A stretch of DNA of 64,000 nucleotides from Albifimbria verrucaria (lineage: Eukaryota > Ascomycota > Sordariomycetes > Hypocreales > Stachybotryaceae): the NCBI GenBank assembly GCA_020081605.1, contig JAHREC010000009.1, positions 1,922,001 to 1,986,000 of the forward strand. The letters are read 5' to 3'. The notes under the pieces are model-generated. The model saw only the letters and a list, made by a program, of their open reading frames with translations, was not told the origin of the DNA and ran no database searches. Made by a program: the position numbers and the translations under genes. Positions 58,359 to 64,000 of the stretch are shown here, one piece after another; position 1 is the stretch's first letter, and each line of letters starts with the position of its first letter.

Positions 58359-60859
58359 ATGGCTCCCGCATTCCTCAGCTTCAGGAGCTGCGCCGCCGGT
58401 CCAGGGCCAGCTTTCGCACCGAGCATTCCACCGACACCTCCAGCGAAGGCGCTGCAAGCCATGGCACCGCTCCTCCAGCGGCTCCCTGACGCCGCCCTCC
58501 ATTGCCCACCAGTCTGATCCCGCCCTGAACTTGCAGGTGAAGGACTCCCAAAGTCCCCGGTTCCTCCTCAGCACCGTCAACAGCGACCGCCACTATCGTC
58601 TGGCACCAACTCCAACAGAAACAGTGTGTCTGGCATGTCTGGCTTAGGTTCCCTAGTGGCAGGCATAGCTTGCCAGTATCTCAGTATGCGCCCAAGATCA
58701 GCAATGTCCCGGAGAACGCTTGGGTACGTGCTGTCTTTGAATTACTGCTGTGGCCAAACGACGGGCAATTTTACTGTTAAATTCGCCAGTAGAACCACCG
58801 CTAACCCTTTCCAGGTGTATCAGAAGGTTCTGCTCGTTAACGGCACCATTGGTGAGCCCGGCCAGCATGCATTGGATGGTACTCTGACCGTTAGCCGACT
58901 CGATGACAATTTTCCTCCGATCAGTTGGCCAGTATGCGAGTCTCACTTCAAGGCCCTGGTTTACCTTCAACCTGGCCCTAACAAGCTGCGCTTCGACTTC
59001 TCTAGTCCTAAACTTGGCAACACTACATCCTCCAACCCTATCCACTCCTCCTACCTAACCATTCACATGCTGCCCGCTGGCAATGCGCCTCCGCTGCAGT
59101 TAGCCATTCTGCTGGCCAAAGATTCGCCCGGCACGTTCGATGCTGTGCCCGCGCGTTGCGAGAGGGAGGGCAATGGACTCGAAACTGCGATACGAAAGTT
59201 CAGGATGGCCGCGTATCTATGGCAAGCTTTCACCGCGGAACAAATGTGGCGGAACAAGCTTGGAAGGCGGGTTTTCCGGTTTGAGGAGGAGTGGACGACA
59301 GGCTCTGTCAACCATCGCGACTTGGAGAACGGAACGATGCGGTCAGAGGCCAGGATTCATGTGATTCGCTCGGATAAGACACTCGCTGAGATCCGGGATC
59401 TGAACAAGGCACAGCAATACGACAAGGCCACGGACAAGAACGCACTGTATAGCATAGCCGCTGATGCTGTGAAGAAACACTTCAACCCGTTGCCCGGACA
59501 GAAGTTGTACGTATCAGTTTTGCTGCTTGATGCCCATTGGGACAAAGGTGCTCAGACTATTGTCGGACACGCCGCTCTGGGCGGCAATGCAGGCGACTTG
59601 CAGCTCGCTATCTTCGGATCCCACTGCATGCAGAGCTATCCTGCGAGTTTCGAGGAGGTTGTGCCAGCATTCACCGATTGCACCCCACTGACACAAATTA
59701 CGTGGCAAACGATTGCAATGATGCTGGAAGCTCCTGGGAAGCTGCTAACATTGGGATTGGTGCTCATCTTCACGAAACAGGCCATTTGTTTGGCTGCCCT
59801 CACCAAGAATCAGGTGTTATGTTGAGAGACTATGTCGTGCTCAACCGAAGCTTTGTCCCACGTGAAGCTTACTCGACTAGAACAAAGACGAAGGGTGGCC
59901 TAGCTCTACAAGGAGATGAATGCGGCTGGCATCGCCTCGACTGCCTGCGCTTCCGAGCTCATCCTGCCTTCAGGCTTCCTAACGATCCTCCCATGAATTC
60001 GGACGACAGTGTTCAAGCCTATTCCATAGGGAACGAGAGCGTCCTGGCTGTGGCAACTACCGGAGTATTGTTTGTGGAAATCTATGCTGAAGGCGACGAT
60101 GTGTGCCATGCATGGATTGAGTATGCAACTGATGGAGGCCCGCCTCAACGTCAAGTAACCCTGAACGAGCACGACTTGCGAGCACGATTGCCTGAGGTCA
60201 AAAGAAGGGTCGCGTTAAGGTATCCATCAAATCTCATGGTGGTGGCTCTATGACGATTGATGACTTTAGAAGCTTTGCCTCGAAAGAATCGACTATCAAA
60301 CTTGCCAACGGCAAACTCGCTTTCAGAGGCATGAAAATTGGCCACTCAAAGCTGAATGGTACTCCACAAGAAGTCATCTTCACCAGCGCTGTCAAGCAGG
60401 ATCGGGTGCTTTCTCGCGTTGTTGTCTATCATGGCTCCGCGGTTGATGGTCTTGAGTTTTTCTATGACGACGGTTCCTCCCAAATGTTTGGAAAAGCTGG
60501 CGGCAAAAGGGCGGCGATAGCTTTGAGCTTGGTAAGTTGATCTGGAAAACAAGGCGTGGTACACCTAACTAACATTTCCCAACAGATGTACGACGTGGGG
60601 AGTGTATTAGCGGGTTCATCCTCAGGGCCGGATTTTGGATCGATGGTATTCAAGTCCTTACCACTTTGGGTCGGCGGTCCCCGATGTTTGGAAATGCCCA
60701 TGGCGGCTCAGCGTAAGTAGAATAATCCGATTACGACATATGCAACGTCTAACGGTTTTACAGACATACAGTAATACCCCACGAGGCTACAACATCTGTG
60801 GCGTGTCAGGCACATGCGGCGGATGGCTGGACGGATTTTCCATTGTCATCAACCGGTAA
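58359..60859 (+). CDS. YIL108W-type putative zinc metallopeptidase with jacalin-like lectin domain
   Basis: Fungal family related to yeast YIL108W (putative metallopeptidase, Pfam Metallopep). Exons are 58359-58723, 58815-60531, 60586-60712 and 60764-60859. The N-terminus is disordered and basic (IPQLQELRRRSRASFRTEHS). The peptidase part starts YQKVLLVNGTIGEPGQHALD and contains HETGHLFGCPHQ, with HExxH at about residues 443-447 and a third candidate ligand His in PHQ. The last ~200 residues form a jacalin-like fold (SMTIDDFRSFASKESTIKLA, VVYHGSAVDGLEFFYDDGSS, GFWIDGIQVLTTLGRRSPMF, GGWLDGFSIVINR). Eight runs are one base short (58365-58367, 58467-58468, 58547-58549, 58651-58653, 59683-59686, 60190-60193, 60505-60508, 60777-60780). 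With them the protein is 770 residues. There is no signal peptide. Substrate unknown. The start codon depends on the first correction and is the weakest point. Confidence 0.87.
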
Positions 60860-61874
60860 TTGGACGACAAAGATACCATTTTGTTTTAAGGCGCGTTGCC
60901 AGACATGCGTCGTAGTGTTCTGGAAAAGGGGACAGGCTGAGCATGCAGAACATGCTCGTGCAACAGATTATCTCTTGAGAGATGCCGGCTGCACACTTAT
61001 ACATAACATACACATTGGTTTGGATTAGCCCACGAAGAAGGCATTTCCAACGGCTTTCATTGAGTAGGGATACGGGGAGCTAAGACCAGGATTTAATATT
61101 TCGACAGCCATTCGACGGGCTCATGTACATGTGGAGAAGCCCTGGTCGAGCTGTATGCGACGAACAAAGAAGACATTGGTCTGGATGTGGAGTTTGGTCT
61201 GCTATTATACCCATCAGATGATAACATACCCTTTCCGCTTCTTAGCGGCTGCAATATACATGGTTCAGGAGCTTCTTTGATGACTTGGCTAAACGTGGCA
61301 CCGCGCATGGGGAATTGTATGCGCTCGGTGCGGTGATGTAAGCATGTAGACTTTGTGTCCAACGATGAACAAGATACTGGGTGTGGTAGGGAGGTAATCC
61401 GTAGCTTGTTCAGCACTCCCAATCAGGCACCTTTGTTGCAGATAATGGCAGCCAGATACATCATCTGCAGCTACAAAAAGAATGACGAAATGCTCCAGCT
61501 GCAGTACCTGGTACTCGAGCGTCGTCATCACGTGCAGTTGGAAATGGCAGAGCTACCTGGCTCATAGAATGGTGGGGTCCTGTTTTGCAGGTAACGTAGC
61601 TAGTAATGACGGCAGACCCCATAGTCCTGGATTGTCTTAGCTACCTCACCTTAACCGTATCCAATGAGGTAACCGGGAAATTTGGCAGTACTTTGCACAG
61701 CCCGCAGCGGCACGTCAAAGTCGAGACCTTGGATCTCTTTCGTCACCTCGAACTCCCAATCCGCCTCTCCAACCCTACCATACAAATACCCGTCGCCAGC
61801 ACCCACAGAAGCGCTTTATTATTCTACTACATCGGGATTCACCTCCACCTACACATTTCACGTATTACACGGCC
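60860..61874. promoter_or_regulatory. Intergenic region upstream of CHO1
   Basis: About 1 kb with the 3' flank of the metallopeptidase gene and the CHO1 promoter/leader. Immediately before CHO1, 61855-61864 resembles the yeast inositol/choline-responsive element at 9 of 10 positions. No gene recognised. Confidence 0.45.
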
Positions 61875-62805
61875 ATGTCCAAGCGAACCAGCGCCATGGC
61901 AACCAGCTCAAACGGCGGTGTTGCCAACCAGGCGACAGGCTCTGCCCAGCCAGGTATGTTGCTGGGCGATGGGTGTCAGACTTGGGAGGGATTGGATGAC
62001 TGACGAGCTCGCGAACATAGCCATCGACAAGCAGAAAATGCTCCTGTCTGCGGATGTTGGTCACTTCTCGCTGGTGCGGGCCCTGCACCTTGCCGACCTC
62101 ATTACTCTCATGAACGGTGCGAGAACCAATAAAGCTAGAAAAGAAAGGAGACCCGGCTAATACATGGGATTCTAGGCTTCTGTGGTGTCATGTCTGTCTT
62201 CTCGTCCCTGCGATATTGTCTCGGCGACCCAAGCGACCACAGCAGCATCTGGGCTGCCTTGATCTTCCTCCCGTTCGGTTTCTTCTTCGACGCATTCGAT
62301 GGCAAGGTAGCGCGATGGAGAAAGAAGAGCAGCCTTATGGGCCAGGAGTTGGATTCGCTCGCTGACCTGGTATGTTCCGCCGAACGAGTCTCCCAGCAGA
62401 ATCCACATCCCCAAGACACAGCTGACGATGGTATAGATTTCCTTTGGCGTTGCGCCGGCTATGGTCGCCTTCACCATTGGTCTCCGCTCCACGGTCGATA
62501 CCCTCGGTTTGTCATTCTTTGTCTTGTGCGGCCTTACCCGTCTGGCCCGCTTCAACGTGACAGTTTCTGTTCTTCCCAAGGACGCCACAGGCAAGAGCAA
62601 GTACTTTGAGGGAACGCCCATTCCTACCTCATTGGGCATGGATGCTGTCATGGCCTACTGGGTGAATAAGGACTGGATTTTGAACAACCTTCCTCTCGGC
62701 GTGTGGTTCGAGGGTACCGCTTTGGAGTTCCACCCCATCGTCCTCATGTTTGTCCTTCACGGATGCCTCATGACAAGCAAGACCATTCGCCTGCCAAAGC
62801 CTTAA
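61875..62805 (+). CDS. CHO1: CDP-diacylglycerol--serine O-phosphatidyltransferase (phosphatidylserine synthase)
   Basis: Makes phosphatidylserine from CDP-diacylglycerol and serine in the ER/MAM. Exons are 61875-61953, 62021-62116, 62176-62369 and 62437-62805, giving 245 residues with no correction. Catalytic CDP-alcohol phosphotransferase motif: Asp100-Gly101, Ala104-Arg105, Gly114, Asp118 and Asp122 ([20 protein letters not shown] followed by LAD), matching D-G-x2-A-R-x8-G-x3-D-x3-D. Hydrophobic segments precede and follow it ([55 protein letters not shown]). The N-terminus [15 protein letters not shown] is polar and cytosolic. The start is the first ATG in frame with exon 2. Length and ending are typical for fungal PSS. 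Confidence 0.95.
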
Positions 62806-63355
62806 GCCATGTCGCAGAACAATGGTGCAGGTTAGATCTGGTTAGCCTGATGCAGTGGGCATCGCTGCCAACACTTTAAAGACTACGACAGGTGACGCGT
62901 TGCCTCGCAGGCACGAAGGAGTGGAATTGATAACTAAATATGATATGGAGGCAGATGGCATGGTTAAAACAGGGCAGGGGAACGTGGAATCGATTTGGGA
63001 CAGGCTCATGGCTTACGCAGCATACCGTAGAAATGATTCATGATACCCCTAAGTGGATGGCGGAGCAATGACTTTTAAGCGTGCTATTCTGGGCGTTTCA
63101 GTCAAGAAAGTCGCACAGTTTACTATACGAATCTGCATTATATTCAGTTGGTAGCGTTGAAGTGGTGGAAATAATAGAAATTGTGCACATTTTTCGATTG
63201 CCCTTTTAGCCTTGTTGCTGAATCCTTTGAGTGAAGCCCCTCGCTAGGTACAAAAAACGGTCCATGGCGATAAGCCACGGATTATGCCAAACACGTTGCG
63301 GCCACCACCGTCTTTCTTCCCCAGCCGTTATACCTGCCAACCACGCATCGCTCAG
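62806..63355. other. Intergenic region between CHO1 and the Zn2Cys6 gene
   Basis: About 550 bp, AT-rich in the second half. It would hold the CHO1 terminator and the promoter of the transcription factor. No gene recognised. Confidence 0.5.
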
Positions 63356-64000
63356 ATGACGCAGAATATGACTTCCTCTGTGCAAGGGCCGGGCTCTCGC
63401 CGGGCAGGGGTGGCTTGTTTCCCGTGTCGCAAGGGGAAAAGACGTTGTGATCGAGCGTTGCCAGCATGCCATCTCTGCACCAGCAAGGCAATAGGTTGTG
63501 AGTATCCCGTACGCCGCGGACAAAAGGAGCAGCGTCCTGCTTCAAGAAGTACGAGCCCAACACTTCCCTCGGCATCGAGTGAAGGTGCGTCGCCGTCACA
63601 GCAGCAGCGGCAGCAACAGCAACAGCAACAGCACTACCAGCACAGCAAACGCTATGTCTCAACAATCCCTGCATCCTCGTCCTCTGCAGCACTCTATTTC
63701 ATTGCACCAGACGTGTTCCACCAGGCGCAGCTAGAGATGCCTCGGGGCGATTTCAGCGTCCCGGGGATGTAGCTGCCATGGTGGGAGATTCAATACGGAT
63801 CCGAGAGGTCGCAACAGGCTATTTTGCTATTACGAATCGGTGGATGCCCATCATATCGCGGAAGCGTTTCTTCAACAACCTGCTACACCCGCTGTCGCCG
63901 CGACGGTGTGAGTTGAGCTTACTGGCGTTGTGTATGGAGCTGTACTGCACTCCCGTACCGGATGGCGTGGACGATGCCGCGACGGACTTGTATCGTCTGG
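63356..64000 (+). CDS. Zn2Cys6 (Gal4-type) fungal transcription factor, 5' part
   Basis: Starts MTQNMTSSVQGPGSRRAG. The binuclear cluster has Cys21, Cys24, Cys31, Cys38, Cys41 and Cys48 (CFPCRKGKRRCDRALPACHL, then CTSKAIGCEYP), the exact C-x2-C-x6-C-x6-C-x2-C-x6-C spacing. A Ser/Thr-rich linker and a Gln run (QQQRQQQQQQQ, 63600-63631) follow. The frame then stops at 63770 because the G run 63763-63766 is apparently one base short. In the next frame it continues as VATGYFAITNRWMPIISRKR and RRCELSLLALCMELY, typical of the region just ahead of the fungal-specific regulatory domain, to the window end. In-frame ATGs at 63284 and 63368 are alternative starts. Target genes unknown. Confidence 0.85.

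Noticed and set aside
1..64000. Pseudogenisation or RIP mutation as the cause of the frame breaks
   Set aside because: Breaks sit almost only in mononucleotide runs, leave no premature stops of the C-to-T type, and affect essential single-copy genes while the rest of each protein is intact.
1..64000. Programmed ribosomal frameshifting
   Set aside because: Too many sites, with no shared slippery heptamer or downstream structure, in unrelated genes.

Overview
The window reads as core chromosomal DNA of a filamentous ascomycete, most likely a Sordariomycete and probably Hypocreales. This is inferred from intron size (mostly 44-94 nt, with GT...AG ends and CTAAC/CTGAC-type branch sites), moderate GC content and the gene set. 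The exact genus cannot be named from sequence alone. About 18 protein genes were recognised on both strands. No tRNA, rRNA, CRISPR array or transposon was found.

Layout, left to right: the 3' end of an unidentified gene (1-348); VPS74/GOLPH3 (2680-3914, +); RRP14/SURF6 (5018-6879, -); a PDAP1/PP28-type phosphoprotein (7737-8603, -); a tandem-repeat hypothetical protein (10168-11097, -); an LRR-like conserved fungal protein (11545-13122, -); mitochondrial SCOT (13637-15316, -), divergent from UTP22 (16257-19601, +); POM152 (19901-23793, -), divergent from a UCHL5/BAP1-like deubiquitinase (25142-26830, +); an FBXO21-like F-box protein (27042-29081, -), divergent from the pericentrin-like spindle-pole protein PCP1/PcpA (30664-34820, +); a type I metacaspase (35456-37587, -); a 6.4 kb gene-free stretch; a conserved hypothetical gene (43993-45808, -); a mucin-like single-pass membrane protein (48771-50880, +); a WHI5/NRM1-like G1/S repressor (52525-53640, -); a 4.7 kb gene-free divergent region; a YIL108W-type metallopeptidase with a jacalin-like lectin tail (58359-60859, +); CHO1 phosphatidylserine synthase (61875-62805, +); and the start of a Zn2Cys6 transcription factor (63356-end, +).

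The genes are mostly housekeeping: ribosome biogenesis (RRP14, UTP22), nuclear envelope and spindle pole (POM152, PCP1), Golgi and lipid function (VPS74, CHO1), ubiquitin (UCH, F-box), mitochondrial ketone-body metabolism (SCOT), cell death/proteostasis (metacaspase) and cell-cycle entry (WHI5-like). They do not form an obvious pathway cluster.

The strongest unexplained signal is technical. In 14 of the genes the conserved reading frame breaks repeatedly at short mononucleotide runs, nearly always as if one base of the run were missing. Restoring those bases makes every complete gene divisible by three and rejoins the known protein families. This looks like homopolymer sequencing error rather than pseudogenisation, and automatic gene calls on this sequence will be fragmented. 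Other points are a 529-nt intron in the metacaspase, three very long intergenic regions, recurrent TACCTA-type clusters in upstream regions and several pentanucleotide microsatellites.
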